64,000 nucleotides of DNA, taken from positions 402,889-466,888 of the forward strand of contig JANQEW010000029.1 of the NCBI GenBank assembly GCA_028278135.1. Reading direction: 5' to 3'. This document shows positions 38,749 through 48,516 of this stretch, in pieces. Made by a program: the position numbers and the translations under genes. This DNA comes from Rhodospirillales bacterium (lineage in GTDB: Bacteria > Pseudomonadota > Alphaproteobacteria > Rhodospirillales > Rhodospirillaceae). Under the pieces are notes generated by a model. The model was not told where the DNA came from. It searched no databases and saw nothing but the letters and a program-made list of their open reading frames with translations. The number at the start of each line of letters is the position of its first letter. Position 1 is the first letter of the stretch.

Positions 38749-39834
38749 CTATTCTCCCATGTAAATTCCAAGACCGCGCGCAGTGTGCACGATGGGACCT
38801 TGTGGGTCCACAGGACGTGGGCCCTCAACCACTGAAGCGAGTGGAACGTCAATGACCCCGCGATCGTGCCAGGCTACCATACGATCAAACTTGCTCTGAG
38901 CGACAAGATCCACAGCATGAATGCCAAAAGCTGAAGCGATGACACGGTCACGCGCTGCGGGGATACCGCCGCGTTGCACGTGTCCCAGGACTGTAATACG
39001 TGTTTCAATATTGAGAGCTTTGTTGATTGCTGCACTCAAATAGGCGCCGATTCCCCCAAAACGAACTTCTCCACCTGATTGTGTAGTTGTTAAAGTCTCA
39101 CCATTTTCAGTGTGACAACCTTCCGCAACTACGATAAGACTATGATTACGTCCTTCCTCATGGACATGGCGAATTTTCGTCACGACACCATCTATAGTGT
39201 AGCGTATTTCTGGGATTAATATTATATCTGCACCACCGGCAATGCCAGCATTCAAAGCCAAATGACCAGCCCCGCGACCCATCGCTTCTAGGATCATCAC
39301 GCGGTGATGACTAGCTGCAGTGGGTGCTAAACGATCAAGCGCTTCAACGGCTGTATTAACAGCAGTGGTGAACCCGACGGCGTATTCAGTATAACGTACA
39401 TCATTGTCGATTGTCTTTGGCACACCAATCATCTTCATGTTACCCTGCTGACAAATGCGGCGAATAAGTGCCTGGCTGCCATCACCGCCAATGACAATCA
39501 ACACGGCTAAACCCAATTCATGATAACCATCGGCGATTTCCTTGATTCTATTTCTCCTGCTGCCGTCTGGCAATGGGAAATTGAAGGGGTCACCTTTGTT
39601 AACAGTGCCCAAAAATGTCCCTCCCGCTCGTAGAATATCACCACTCATAGCATTGAGTCCGAGCTTCATATACTCTAGCGGCCGGTTCATGAGGCCAGCT
39701 GTCCCATCTTTGATGCCGTAAACTTCCCAGCCATAAGTTCGTACTGCGCGGCATGTAACAGCCCGAATCACAGCATTCAGACCGGCACAGTCGCCACCAC
39801 TTGTCAAAACCCCAATTCTTTTAATCTTTGCCAT
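38749..39834 (-). CDS. pfk: 6-phosphofructokinase
   Basis: The 361-residue PfkA-family protein has LTSGGDCAGLN (10-20), GGDGS (116-120), PKTIDND (139-145) and the substrate-site MGRGAGHLA. At the two positions that track phosphoryl-donor use (E. coli 104 and 124) it has Gly119 and Lys140. Gly at the first usually means ATP, whereas PPi-dependent enzymes mostly have Asp there; Lys at the second occurs in PPi enzymes and in group III ATP enzymes. I therefore lean to ATP, but a reversible PPi enzyme, as used in modified Calvin cycles of symbionts, is not excluded. Convergent with priA. Confidence 0.93.
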   Translation of the reverse strand: MAKIKRIGVLTSGGDCAGLNAVIRAVTCRAVRTYGWEVYGIKDGTAGLMNRPLEYMKLGLNAMSGDILRAGGTFLGTVNKGDPFNFPLPDGSRRNRIKEIADGYHELGLAVLIVIGGDGSQALIRRICQQGNMKMIGVPKTIDNDVRYTEYAVGFTTAVNTAVEALDRLAPTAASHHRVMILEAMGRGAGHLALNAGIAGGADIILIPEIRYTIDGVVTKIRHVHEEGRNHSLIVVAEGCHTENGETLTTTQSGGEVRFGGIGAYLSAAINKALNIETRITVLGHVQRGGIPAARDRVIASAFGIHAVDLVAQSKFDRMVAWHDRGVIDVPLASVVEGPRPVDPQGPIVHTARGLGIYMGE

Positions 39835-39931
39835 TAGTATGGCTCCCTCCCTTGCATCAGGCCGTCTCTGGCATACCCCTTAAAAGGAAATTCTGCTACT
39901 GTTAAAGCTGCTGTGTAGATGAGTCTCAACA

Positions 39932-40138
39932 ATGCATGAAATAAGTCAAAAAGAGGGCCAAAAACGGCTAGCTGAGCTGCAACTTGAGCATCGTGCCCTC
40001 AATGACGTTATCGTTTGGCTGACCGAGCATAGACCTGTGAATCAGCTCCAGATTCAACGGCTTAAGAAACGTCAGTTGACGTTAAAGGATAAAATAACTT
40101 GTCTCGAACGCTTGCTAATTCCCGACATAATAGCCTAG
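39932..40138 (+). CDS. DUF465 (YdcH-like) small protein
   Basis: The 68-residue all-helical protein matches the DUF465 pattern (RLAELQLEHRALNDVI, then LQIQRLKKRQLTLKDKI and the terminal LIPDIIA). Function unknown; common and often duplicated in alphaproteobacteria. It is transcribed away from pfk. Confidence 0.88.
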   Translation: MHEISQKEGQKRLAELQLEHRALNDVIVWLTEHRPVNQLQIQRLKKRQLTLKDKITCLERLLIPDIIA

Positions 40139-40569
40139 TGCTTTTTCTGTCCTCATGCGTGCAAGGAAGACGATAATGGTTGATTCATTTCCGTTCCGTA
40201 TCCGACCAAACGCGCATCCTGCATCCTGAGACGTAAGCGAAGCACGGCGCAATGAACGAGACTTAACAATAAACGAGACTTAACAATCAATAAAAGAGTG
40301 TGAAAAAATAATACACTCTCCATGCGCCTGCATAAGAGGTCCTCTGATCCTCTGGAGTCTTCCAAGTATCTTCTGCTTTGAACCCGTTCTTCGAATGATC
40401 TGGAAACTTGCACAAGAATCATCTCTCCTTTGTGAAAGGAGGATCGCAGCACTTATTGGCACTTGACACAGCGCTGGAAAGCTCCTACTCCCCCATAAGA
40501 GGAGATAGAAGTAGCTCACGTAGCAAAAGCTCGTGGAAAAACACTCGATCATGAGATGGCCTTTTCGCG
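40139..40569. other. Gap between DUF465 gene and def with direct repeats
   Basis: About 430 bases without a credible gene. It holds a 7-bp tandem pair (GCATCCT, 40214-40227) and a 16-bp pair with period 17 (40255-40270 and 40272-40287). Confidence 0.7.
40255..40287. repeat. 16-bp direct repeat, period 17
   Basis: Two perfect copies of AACGAGACTTAACAAT separated by a single A, in the gap upstream of def. Confidence 0.92.
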
Positions 40570-41103
40570 ATGACATTACCTGTTCTCACCGTTCCTGATT
40601 CACGCCTCAGACAGGTGGCTGCCCCTGTGAGAGAAGTCGATAGGGGGGTGGTGCATTTAATGGAGGAGATGCTAGAAACGATGTATGCAGCGCCTGGTAT
40701 TGGCTTGTCAGCACCCCAGGTAGGAATACTAAAACGTGTTATTGTGGTTGATATCGCGGGATCTAGAGCGGGATCTATATCAGAACAGGATCCTTTATGC
40801 ATGGCCAACCCGGCAATCCTCTGGGCTTCAGGGGAGTATTCCAGTTACAACGAAGGCTGTCTTTCGCTGCCTGGTCAGTATGCGACAGTTAATAGACCCA
40901 GCCGAATTCTTTTGCGTTACCTTGACAGGCAGAATAAAATGCGTGATTGCACGGCAGATGGTTTACTGGCCACCGTCCTGCAGCATGAGATGGATCATCT
41001 CGACGGGGTACTTTTTGTGGATTATCTCTCAAAGCTCAAGCGGGACATGATCACGCGCAGGTTACAGAAAGCCAGGCGGTTGCGCCAGCCAGCCTCAGCC
41101 TAG
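40570..41103 (+). CDS. def: Peptide deformylase
   Basis: Metalloenzyme that removes the formyl group from nascent N-terminal Met. The 177-residue protein shows all three motifs: GIGLSAPQ (Ser where Ala is usual), EGCLSLP, and QHEMDHLDG with two metal-binding His. fmt, its usual neighbour, is here some 8 kb away on the other strand. Confidence 0.96.
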   Translation: MTLPVLTVPDSRLRQVAAPVREVDRGVVHLMEEMLETMYAAPGIGLSAPQVGILKRVIVVDIAGSRAGSISEQDPLCMANPAILWASGEYSSYNEGCLSLPGQYATVNRPSRILLRYLDRQNKMRDCTADGLLATVLQHEMDHLDGVLFVDYLSKLKRDMITRRLQKARRLRQPASA

Positions 41104-41236
41104 CCGAAATCTTCCTGAGCGCAACCCCTTGGACGGCTGCTCTGTTCAGACTCTGCGCTCAGCTCGCTCACATCCCCCGCCTATCAACGTGAAGTTGTAA
41201 AACAACCAACCGCACCACGCCACACGCGAAAAAACA

Positions 41237-41280
41237 CGGCAAAAACCTTCTATCCTCTAAGGAGAGAAGGCCTTTTGCCG
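41237..41280. terminator. Bidirectional hairpin between def and trxA
   Basis: Long imperfect inverted repeat: CGGCAAAA...CCTTCT pairs with AGAAGG...TTTTGCCG around a 13-nt loop. It sits between convergent genes, so it can serve both. Confidence 0.7.
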
Positions 41281-41332
41281 GTTAACGCTCTACAACAACA
41301 GCAGCGCCTAAACAGCTAAGAGGTGAGCAACT

Positions 41333-41647
41333 CTAAAGAAGCTTCTCAACCCACTCATACAACTGTTTTCGCGGCAGAGCGCCTACTTTTGTCGAAACGA
41401 CCTGACCGTTTCTGAACAGTATGAGCGTCGGAATACCACGCACCCCATACCGCGACGGAGTGATCTGATTTTCATCGACGTTTATCTTAGCGATGGTTAG
41501 CCTACCAGCCATGTCCTTGGCAATGGACTCCAGAATGGGTGTAACTTGCCGACAGGGGCCACACCACTCTGCCCAAAAATCCACGAGCACAGGCCCAGGC
41601 GCCTTGAGAACGTCGGATTCAAAAGAACTATCTGTAACCGTCCTCAT
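41333..41647 (-). CDS. trxA: Thioredoxin
   Basis: Cytoplasmic disulfide reductase. The 104-residue protein has the WCGPC active site (Cys29, Cys32), the cis-Pro segment GIPTL, and normal thioredoxin length. A longer in-frame N-terminal extension exists, but this ATG begins the conserved domain and has GGAG about 11 bases upstream. Confidence 0.95.
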   Translation of the reverse strand: MRTVTDSSFESDVLKAPGPVLVDFWAEWCGPCRQVTPILESIAKDMAGRLTIAKINVDENQITPSRYGVRGIPTLILFRNGQVVSTKVGALPRKQLYEWVEKLL

Positions 41648-41797
41648 AACGCTTGCAACTCCGCTTATGGCCAACAACAGACTCCCCATCTCGGTTTTCC
41701 TGCGTGGCCAAGATATGAAATATCAGTCTAAGGAGGATACTTGAGACCGTCAAGCCACCCAATGCCCTCTCAGAGAAAAACACACAGATCGATCATA

Positions 41798-43726
41798 TCA
41801 GGCCAAAACGCTGCACGCACCCTCTTCCCCTCCTAAGGCAGCCAGGACAGTGTTGACAATGTGCGGTGCTGTCAGACCTGCAGTTTCGAGTTGGACCATA
41901 GGCGTGTCATGTTCCAGAAATGCATCAGGCAGCGTTAGCGTCCGTACACGCAGGCCACGGTCACATTGCCCAGTCTTCGCAAGATGATGGAGGACGTGAG
42001 CTCCGAATCCACCCACAGCTCCTTCTTCTACTGTTACCAGCACAGCGTGGGCAGTCGCTAAGCGATGAATCAGATCTGTGTCAAGTGGCTTAGCGAAGCG
42101 GGCATCAGCCACAGTGGTCGATAGACCGCGTCCCGTGAGTTCATCAGCAGCAACGAGGCAGTCAGCAAGCCGCGTCCCCAGACTCAGTAGAGCCACCGTA
42201 GCGCCTTCGCACATTACCCGTCCCTTACCGATAGCGAGAAGAATAGATGTATCTTTTGATAGTATATTTGTTCCAGTACTCTCTCCACGAGGATAACGTA
42301 GAGCACATGGACGATCATCGATCGCAGCAGCAGTGGCAACCATGTGTACCAGCTCTCCTTCATCTGCTGGTGCCATCACTACGAAACCAGGTAAACAACA
42401 CAGAGCAACGAGATCGAAGAGACCATGATGGGTGGGGCCGTCTGCACCAACGAGACCAGCCCTGTCAATGACAAAGCGAACAGGTAGACGTTGCAGGGCA
42501 ACGTCATGTACAACCTGATCGTAAGCACGCTGTAGAAAGGTGGAATAGATGGCAGCAAATGGTTTAAACCCTTCACAGGCGAGACCGGCTGCAAAGGTCA
42601 CGGCATGCTGTTCAGCAATGCCTACATCAAAGCAACGAGTCGGGAAACGTCTTGCAAAACGATCCAGCCCTGTACCAGCCGGCATGGCTGCCGTAATAGC
42701 GACCACTCTCTCATCCCGCTCAGCCTCCCCAATCAGTGCTTGTGCAAAGACAGATGTATAATCGGGCGCTCTAACCTGTGGTTTCGCTTGCGTCCCCGTG
42801 ACAACATTGAATTTTGAAACGCCATGGTATTTGTCAAGAGCCTGCTCCGCAGGCTTGTAGCCCCGACCTTTCTGAGTGACTACATGCACTAGTACAGATT
42901 TAGTCTCGCGACCGTCGCGAATATTTTGCAGGACGGGCACTAATGTTTCCAGGTGATGTCCATCTATTGGGCCGACATAATAGAATCCCAACTCTTCAAA
43001 CAGCGTACCGCCACTGATCAAACCGCGGGCGTATGCGTCGGCTCGTCTCGCTGCTCTTTCCAGTGGGCCAGGGAGGTGGGCAACAACTCCCTTCGCCACA
43101 TGGCGGATGGAACGAAAGGAACGCGAACTGACCACTCTGGACAGATAGTTACTCATGGCCCCAACCGGCGGGGCAATAGACATGTCGTTGTCGTTTAGAA
43201 TGACGATCAGTCGATGTGAGCCAGAGCCAGCGTTATTCATAGCTTCATAGGCCTGGCCTGCACTCATTGCGCCATCACCAATAACACAGATAATGTTGTT
43301 GTAACGACAGTCGAGTGAACGCGCAACAGCCATGCCCAGCCCAGCAGAAATAGAAGTCGAGCTGTGACCTGCTCCGAAGGGGTCATAGTGACTCTCATCA
43401 CGCTTTGTAAAGCCTGATAATCCCCCTCCCTGGCGCAGGGTGCGGATGCGATCCCGACGGCCGGTCAGAATCTTATGCGGATACGCTTGATGTCCGACAT
43501 CCCAGATGAGCCGATCCTCAGGCGTGTTGAAAACATAGTGTAGTCCCACTGTCAGTTCCACAACACCCAAACCGGCCCCTAAATGACCGCCTGTGTGGGA
43601 AACGGCTTCGATGACTTCAAGGCGTACCTCATCAGCAAGCTGGCGGAGCTGCTCCATGCTAAATGTACGGATATCAGCTGGCGTGCGGACAGTATCCAAC
43701 AACGGCGTTCTGAAAAGCTCCGTCAC
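41798..43726 (-). CDS. dxs: 1-deoxy-D-xylulose-5-phosphate synthase
   Basis: Thiamine-diphosphate enzyme joining pyruvate and glyceraldehyde 3-phosphate as the first step of the MEP isoprenoid pathway. The 642-residue product has [17 protein letters not shown] near residues 43-59, the ThDP motif [18 protein letters not shown], and the transketolase pyrimidine domain with [15 protein letters not shown]. It lies directly downstream of ispA, so both ends of prenyl supply (and hopanoid precursors) are co-expressed. Confidence 0.97.
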   Translation of the reverse strand: MTELFRTPLLDTVRTPADIRTFSMEQLRQLADEVRLEVIEAVSHTGGHLGAGLGVVELTVGLHYVFNTPEDRLIWDVGHQAYPHKILTGRRDRIRTLRQGGGLSGFTKRDESHYDPFGAGHSSTSISAGLGMAVARSLDCRYNNIICVIGDGAMSAGQAYEAMNNAGSGSHRLIVILNDNDMSIAPPVGAMSNYLSRVVSSRSFRSIRHVAKGVVAHLPGPLERAARRADAYARGLISGGTLFEELGFYYVGPIDGHHLETLVPVLQNIRDGRETKSVLVHVVTQKGRGYKPAEQALDKYHGVSKFNVVTGTQAKPQVRAPDYTSVFAQALIGEAERDERVVAITAAMPAGTGLDRFARRFPTRCFDVGIAEQHAVTFAAGLACEGFKPFAAIYSTFLQRAYDQVVHDVALQRLPVRFVIDRAGLVGADGPTHHGLFDLVALCCLPGFVVMAPADEGELVHMVATAAAIDDRPCALRYPRGESTGTNILSKDTSILLAIGKGRVMCEGATVALLSLGTRLADCLVAADELTGRGLSTTVADARFAKPLDTDLIHRLATAHAVLVTVEEGAVGGFGAHVLHHLAKTGQCDRGLRVRTLTLPDAFLEHDTPMVQLETAGLTAPHIVNTVLAALGGEEGACSVLA

Positions 43727-43773
43727 CTCAACCCCTTCCCTTTTTGATGATCCCTCGTTTCGATGAATCCCTC

Positions 43774-43803
43774 GTCACTAACACTAATGTCACTAACACT
43801 AAT
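43774..43803. repeat. 15-bp tandem duplication at the ispA stop
   Basis: GTCACTAACACTAAT occurs twice back to back; the ispA stop on the minus strand (43799-43801) lies in the right-hand copy. Confidence 0.93.
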
Positions 43804-44689
43804 AACGTCGTTCAACAACGAATCGAGCCACCTGACGCAGAATATCTGCCTCACTATCAAAGACATCGAGATGAGCAATGGCTTGACTCACTAGCATGGC
43901 TGCCTGGGCATGCGCCCGTTCTATCCCAAGGAGGGAAACAAAAGTAGCCTTACCATGGGAATCGTCCTTACGGACTGCCTTACCCATCTCGTTGATGTTT
44001 CCCTCTATGTCCAGAAGATCGTCACGAATCTGGAAAGCGAGACCCAGGTCATGAGCATAAGCCAACAGATGGCTGCGTAAAGGACGTGGCGCCTTGCCAA
44101 GAATAGCACCGGCCTCGCATGAACAGCTCATCAGACGGCCTGTCTTCAATTGTTGCAAACGAGTAATCGAAGCGATGTCCATAGACAGCCCTTCTGCTGC
44201 TAGGAGATCAATCATCTGGCCGCCTACTGTACCGTTCGCACCAACTGCACGAGCGATTTCAAGCACTAATTCAGCCCGCACGGCTGGATCCGAATGGGTG
44301 TCAGGATGCGCGAGGATTTCAAAACTTTGGGTGAGGAGGGCGTCCCCGGCGAGAATAGCCGTGGCTTCATCAAACTTGCGATGGCAGGTGGGAAGACCGC
44401 GACGCAAGTCATCATTATCCATTGCTGGAAGATCATCATGAACAAGGGTATATGTATGAAGAATTTCAATTGCAGAGGCTACTCGTAGGGCAGATTCGTC
44501 CGCCACCTTGAAGAGATTGGCTGTTGTTAAGACGAGAAAAGGCCGTAAGCGTTTGCCACCTGCCAAGACAGCATAGCGCATAGCATCAAACAAGCGTCTC
44601 TCAGGTACATCTCCCGCTGGCAAAAGATGCCTTAGCTTTTCATCTATCCTTGCGGCAACTGCTGTCATAGCTTTAGCAAGATCAGTCAC
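43799..44689 (-). CDS. ispA: Farnesyl diphosphate synthase (polyprenyl synthetase)
   Basis: Condenses IPP with DMAPP/GPP to farnesyl diphosphate. The 296-residue protein has the first Asp-rich motif in DDLPAMDNDD (about 94-103) and the second in FQIRDDLLDIEG (about 224-235). It starts at GTG after GGAGGA. In alphaproteobacteria xseB normally precedes it; no xseB is found here. Confidence 0.95.
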   Translation of the reverse strand: MTDLAKAMTAVAARIDEKLRHLLPAGDVPERRLFDAMRYAVLAGGKRLRPFLVLTTANLFKVADESALRVASAIEILHTYTLVHDDLPAMDNDDLRRGLPTCHRKFDEATAILAGDALLTQSFEILAHPDTHSDPAVRAELVLEIARAVGANGTVGGQMIDLLAAEGLSMDIASITRLQQLKTGRLMSCSCEAGAILGKAPRPLRSHLLAYAHDLGLAFQIRDDLLDIEGNINEMGKAVRKDDSHGKATFVSLLGIERAHAQAAMLVSQAIAHLDVFDSEADILRQVARFVVERRY

Positions 44690-45198
44690 AGATCAATTCC
44701 TCCTCTCTCTTCGTTTTCGAGATCTTCTCTCTGATGGGCACACTGACACACACCCCGCCGAGTTTGAGGCTGAGGTGCCTTGTTGTTTCACGAAAATTTT
44801 CCGAACGAAGAGCGCATCATCACGCACAACACGTGCATCCCAAATTTACTATTGAGGAGCACAGTCTCGATCGTGCCATCCGATTCAGCGGTCACACATC
44901 TTTTTTTCCAGGCGGGAATCCCCAATCATCGTCTTAATCGTCTTAGCCGTCTGAGTCTCTTGACCCCTAGACTCACCCGTAGAGGAAAAAAGAGATCTCG
45001 ACTCTCGGCACGCGGCACAGAAGGCGTCGGACAACTCAGACAACAATGTATAATGGAACGTAGTAGTATACCGTACGCACAAGAATCACGACACGCGGCT
45101 CAAGAAGGATTCCTGATCCGCACATCGTGATAGGCACTAAGCTCTGAGTGAGAAAAGGCAAAAATCAGTTCATCCAGTGTCCGTGCGTCCCGTTGTCG
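44690..45198. other. Gap between pckG and ispA (site where xseB is expected)
   Basis: About 510 bases. I searched both strands by eye for an exonuclease VII small subunit and found none. A 116-codon plus-strand frame (44780-45130) is low-complexity, Arg/Leu/Ser-rich, has no ribosome site, and is not called. A 9-bp tandem pair ATCGTCTTA lies at 44928-44945. Confidence 0.55.
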
Positions 45199-47040
45199 TC
45201 AGGACGGCATGTGCCAAGCATCCCCTGAAATGGCATTGACACGGTCAAAGAACTGCCGGTGTTGCTCTTGTATTTCCTGAGGGAGCCGATGACCGAACTG
45301 GGCAAAATGTGATTCGAGCTCTTTGCACTCGGCCAGGGCTTCTCCTTTGTCACAAGCGGTCAAGTGGTCAAACGTCTGCCACGAGAGATCAAGACCTTCC
45401 AAATTGATGTCTTCATACCGCGGCATATAGCCAAACGGCCCTTCTATAGCACTTGCCACACCGCGTACACGGTCGACAATCCATTTGAGGACACGCATAT
45501 TTTCACCGTAGCCCGGCCATATAAATTTGCCATTCTCGTCCTTGCGGAACCAGTTGACCCGAAAGATTGGGGGTGCCTTGCTCCCGAGTTTCCGACCGAT
45601 CGTGAGCCAATGACTCCAGTAATCCGCCATATTATAGCCGCAGAACGGTAGCATGGCCATTGGATCACGGCGTATAGCGGCCTGCCCTATGGCAGCAGCA
45701 GTGGCTTCTGACCCCATAGTTGCGCCCATGTACACACCATGCACCCAGTCGTAAGACTGATAAACAAGTGGGAACGTTTTAGACAAACGACCACCAAAAA
45801 TGAAGGCAGAAATTGGTACCCCCGCAGGATCTTCCCACGCTGGATCAATACTCGGACACTGGGCTGCGGGTGCTGTAAAACGTGAGTTAGGATGTGCCCC
45901 AGGCGCCCCGCTACTTGGGGACCAATCTTTGCCTGTCCAGTCAATGCCATGGGCCGGTGGCGGACCGTCCAGCCCTTCCCACCACACGTCTTGATCGTCT
46001 GTCAGAACAACATTGGTGAAGATACTATTAGCACGTACAGTCAGGAGGGCATTAGGGTTTGAAAGCATCGATGTCCCTGGTGCAACACCGAAGAAGCCGG
46101 ACTCAGGGTTGATGGCTCGCAATTCTCCATTAGGCCCCTGCTTGATCCAGGCAATATCATCCCCGACGGTCCATGCTTTCCATCCTTTTAAGACGGTCGG
46201 TGGGATAACCATCGCGAGATTTGTTTTGCCGCAAGCGCTGGGGAAAGCAGCAGCAACGTAAGTCTTCTCGCCCGTCGGACTTTCAAGTCCTAGGATGAGC
46301 ATGTGCTCAGCGAGCCAACCCTCATCACGGGCCATGATAGAAGCAATGCGCAGAGCCAAACACTTTTTGCCAAGCAGAGCGTTGCCACCATATCCAGACC
46401 CTATTGACCATATAGAACGATCGTCTGTAAAGTGAACGATATACTTTTGCGGAATGTTGGGATTGCACGGCCAGCTTATATCCTTCTGGCCAGCGGATAA
46501 TGGCGCCCCGACAGAATGGATGCAAGGTACGAAAAAGTCGTTTTCCCCAAGAACGTCCAACACATTACTTCCCATACGAGTCATAATACGCATGTTTACA
46601 ACCACATATGGACTATCTGTAATCTGAATCCCTATCTGAGCAATTGGTGAGCCAAGTGGCCCCATGCTGAAGGGAATGACGTACAGAGTACGCCCCTGCA
46701 TACAGCCATCGAACCCTTTGTGCAGAGTCGCACGCATTTGAACAGGGTCAGCCCAATTATTATTAGGGCCAGCTTCTTCCGCTGTCGGTGCGCATATGAA
46801 GGTACGATCTTCGACACGGGCCACGTCCGATGGATGCGAACGGGCGAGAAAGCAGCCAGGACGCTTTTCGGGATTTAATCTTGTAAAAGTCTGTCCCTCA
46901 ACCATCTGTTGACACAATCTATCGTATTCACTCTGGCTGCCGTCGCACCAATGTACGCTCTCTGGCTTACAGAGAGCCGTTATTTCGTTAACCCAAGATA
47001 ACAATCTCGTGTTCTTCGTCTTAGCACCCATGCCCAACAT
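45199..47040 (-). CDS. pckG: Phosphoenolpyruvate carboxykinase (GTP)
   Basis: Interconverts oxaloacetate and PEP with GTP/GDP. The 613-residue protein is of the GTP type, with the P-loop and reactive cysteine in FPSACGKTN (266-274) and the [12 protein letters not shown] region. Most alphaproteobacteria carry the ATP-type PckA, so the GTP type is notable. It would turn C4 acids from the bicycle or TCA cycle into PEP for sugar synthesis, or run anaplerotically. Confidence 0.95.
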   Translation of the reverse strand: MLGMGAKTKNTRLLSWVNEITALCKPESVHWCDGSQSEYDRLCQQMVEGQTFTRLNPEKRPGCFLARSHPSDVARVEDRTFICAPTAEEAGPNNNWADPVQMRATLHKGFDGCMQGRTLYVIPFSMGPLGSPIAQIGIQITDSPYVVVNMRIMTRMGSNVLDVLGENDFFVPCIHSVGAPLSAGQKDISWPCNPNIPQKYIVHFTDDRSIWSIGSGYGGNALLGKKCLALRIASIMARDEGWLAEHMLILGLESPTGEKTYVAAAFPSACGKTNLAMVIPPTVLKGWKAWTVGDDIAWIKQGPNGELRAINPESGFFGVAPGTSMLSNPNALLTVRANSIFTNVVLTDDQDVWWEGLDGPPPAHGIDWTGKDWSPSSGAPGAHPNSRFTAPAAQCPSIDPAWEDPAGVPISAFIFGGRLSKTFPLVYQSYDWVHGVYMGATMGSEATAAAIGQAAIRRDPMAMLPFCGYNMADYWSHWLTIGRKLGSKAPPIFRVNWFRKDENGKFIWPGYGENMRVLKWIVDRVRGVASAIEGPFGYMPRYEDINLEGLDLSWQTFDHLTACDKGEALAECKELESHFAQFGHRLPQEIQEQHRQFFDRVNAISGDAWHMPS

Positions 47041-47597
47041 TCATCCCCCCAATGGATCATATTCTGTTTCTGTAAAAAGCTCCTCTTTGAAGGCTAGCAT
47101 ATTCATGTAGCGGCTGCCAGTGGATTGGCATGAGAACTTTTTCAAGCATTTGCTCTGCTCTGGCGAGCTCGCTTGGCTCAGTATGCTCAATGCTCTGGCT
47201 TTTTCTGCTCTGCTACTTTTAGACTCGCGTCTCTCCCCAGGTCTTATGACTAGGTTCGCTCTCTCTCTCTCTACACGCGGTCCTCTGTTCTCTTACAAGT
47301 CCTATACTTACTAACCTATATGATAATTTTTTTTAAACTTTTATTTTTTATACATCAATTTTTTATACCTTCCTTGATCAACCTTTACAGGTTGCCACAC
47401 TATAGTGTGGCTGTGGCACCCGACAGGCTGATAGGAGCTGAATTGGGAAGGATGCATCCATGGCGCAAAAAAAGAAGGCAATGTCTCTCTGACACGAGGG
47501 ACAGGTCATGATGAGTGTTCTGTGCGGCTGTTGCTAATTGATGATTCGCTCCGCTTCCCTCCGACATCCTGAAATTTTTCATAAGGTATAGATTCAC
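47041..47597. other. AT-rich gap upstream of pckG and sseA
   Basis: About 560 bases without a credible gene; divergent promoters are expected here. The middle (about 47310-47395) is strongly AT-rich and holds an 11-bp repeat ATTTTTTATAC with period 15 (47343-47353 and 47358-47368). The part near pckG is rich in CTCTG/GCTCT words. Confidence 0.6.
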
Positions 47598-48461
47598 ATG
47601 GATTATACTAATACAGATTGTCTTGTTTCTACAGAATGGCTTGCACAAAATGTTCACGCATCTCAAACTAGAATAGTTGATGCGAGCTGGTGGCCAAAGG
47701 GAACGCAGCGTGATGGTCACGCAGAGTATCTCGATTCCCACATTCCTGGAGCTGTCTTTTTTGATATCGATGCCGTCGCTGATCCCACAGCCCCATTGCC
47801 CCACACCTTGCCATCAGCTGAGTTATTTGCTGATAGAGTCGGGCGATTGGGGCTGGGAAATGAACATCACATTGTTGTTTATGACAACGTCGGTGGAGCT
47901 AGTGCTGCAGCACGAGCGTGGTGGATGTTCCGTGTATTTGGTCATGCCAACGTGGCAGTACTAGCAGGCGGCTTTCCTAAGTGGTTGCGTGAACAGCGCA
48001 CTGTTGAGGATGGAGTCTCAATTTCTTCGCCGACTCTTTTCAGGCCACGCCAGAATCTCTCTCTCTTCCGTTCCCTGGAACAGGTCCGAGAAGACCTCGA
48101 CACGCATTTTGAACAGATTGTCGATGGACGTCGGGCCGAACGCTACCATGCACCACAACATGCACTAGCAAAAGGCTCTCGAGCGGGTCATATTCCCGGC
48201 AGCATCAATTTGCCGGTGATCGAGTTGATGGACACGCGGGAATTGACTATTCTTCCAGCTGATTCTTTGAAAAAGTGTTTTGAAAATCACGGTATTGATC
48301 TGAATCGACCCATCATCGCTACCTGCGGAGAGGGTGTGACATGTTGCCTGATCACGCTTGGACTCTACCTTTTGGGGAAGACTGACGTGGCAAACTATGA
48401 CGGTTCATGGGCAGAGTGGACTACACATGAAGAACTACCAGTAGAATCTGACAAAAACTAG
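47598..48461 (+). CDS. sseA: Sulfurtransferase (3-mercaptopyruvate/thiosulfate type, two rhodanese domains)
   Basis: The 287-residue protein has two rhodanese domains (about 8-130 and 160-280). The catalytic loop in the second is CGEGVTCC near residues 238-245, closer to the CG(S/T)GVT of mercaptopyruvate sulfurtransferases than to the CRKGVT of classical rhodanese. Likely cytosolic, moving sulfane sulfur. In a sulfur-oxidising host it could also handle thiosulfate; that is speculation. Confidence 0.88.
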   Translation: MDYTNTDCLVSTEWLAQNVHASQTRIVDASWWPKGTQRDGHAEYLDSHIPGAVFFDIDAVADPTAPLPHTLPSAELFADRVGRLGLGNEHHIVVYDNVGGASAAARAWWMFRVFGHANVAVLAGGFPKWLREQRTVEDGVSISSPTLFRPRQNLSLFRSLEQVREDLDTHFEQIVDGRRAERYHAPQHALAKGSRAGHIPGSINLPVIELMDTRELTILPADSLKKCFENHGIDLNRPIIATCGEGVTCCLITLGLYLLGKTDVANYDGSWAEWTTHEELPVESDKN

Positions 48462-48474
48462 ACAATTTTTCGAT

Positions 48475-48508
48475 TATTCTCAATTTTCTGATATTCTCAA
48501 TTTTCTGA
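48475..48508. repeat. 17-bp tandem duplication between sseA and fmt
   Basis: Two perfect copies of TATTCTCAATTTTCTGA (48475-48491 and 48492-48508) fill most of the spacer between the convergent genes. Confidence 0.93.
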
Positions 48509-48516
48509 CAACCAAC

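Noticed and set aside
44780-45130. 116-codon plus-strand open frame between ispA and pckG
   Set aside because: No ribosome site, Arg/Ser/Leu-rich low-information composition, no recognisable family, and it contains a 9-bp tandem duplication; more likely chance.
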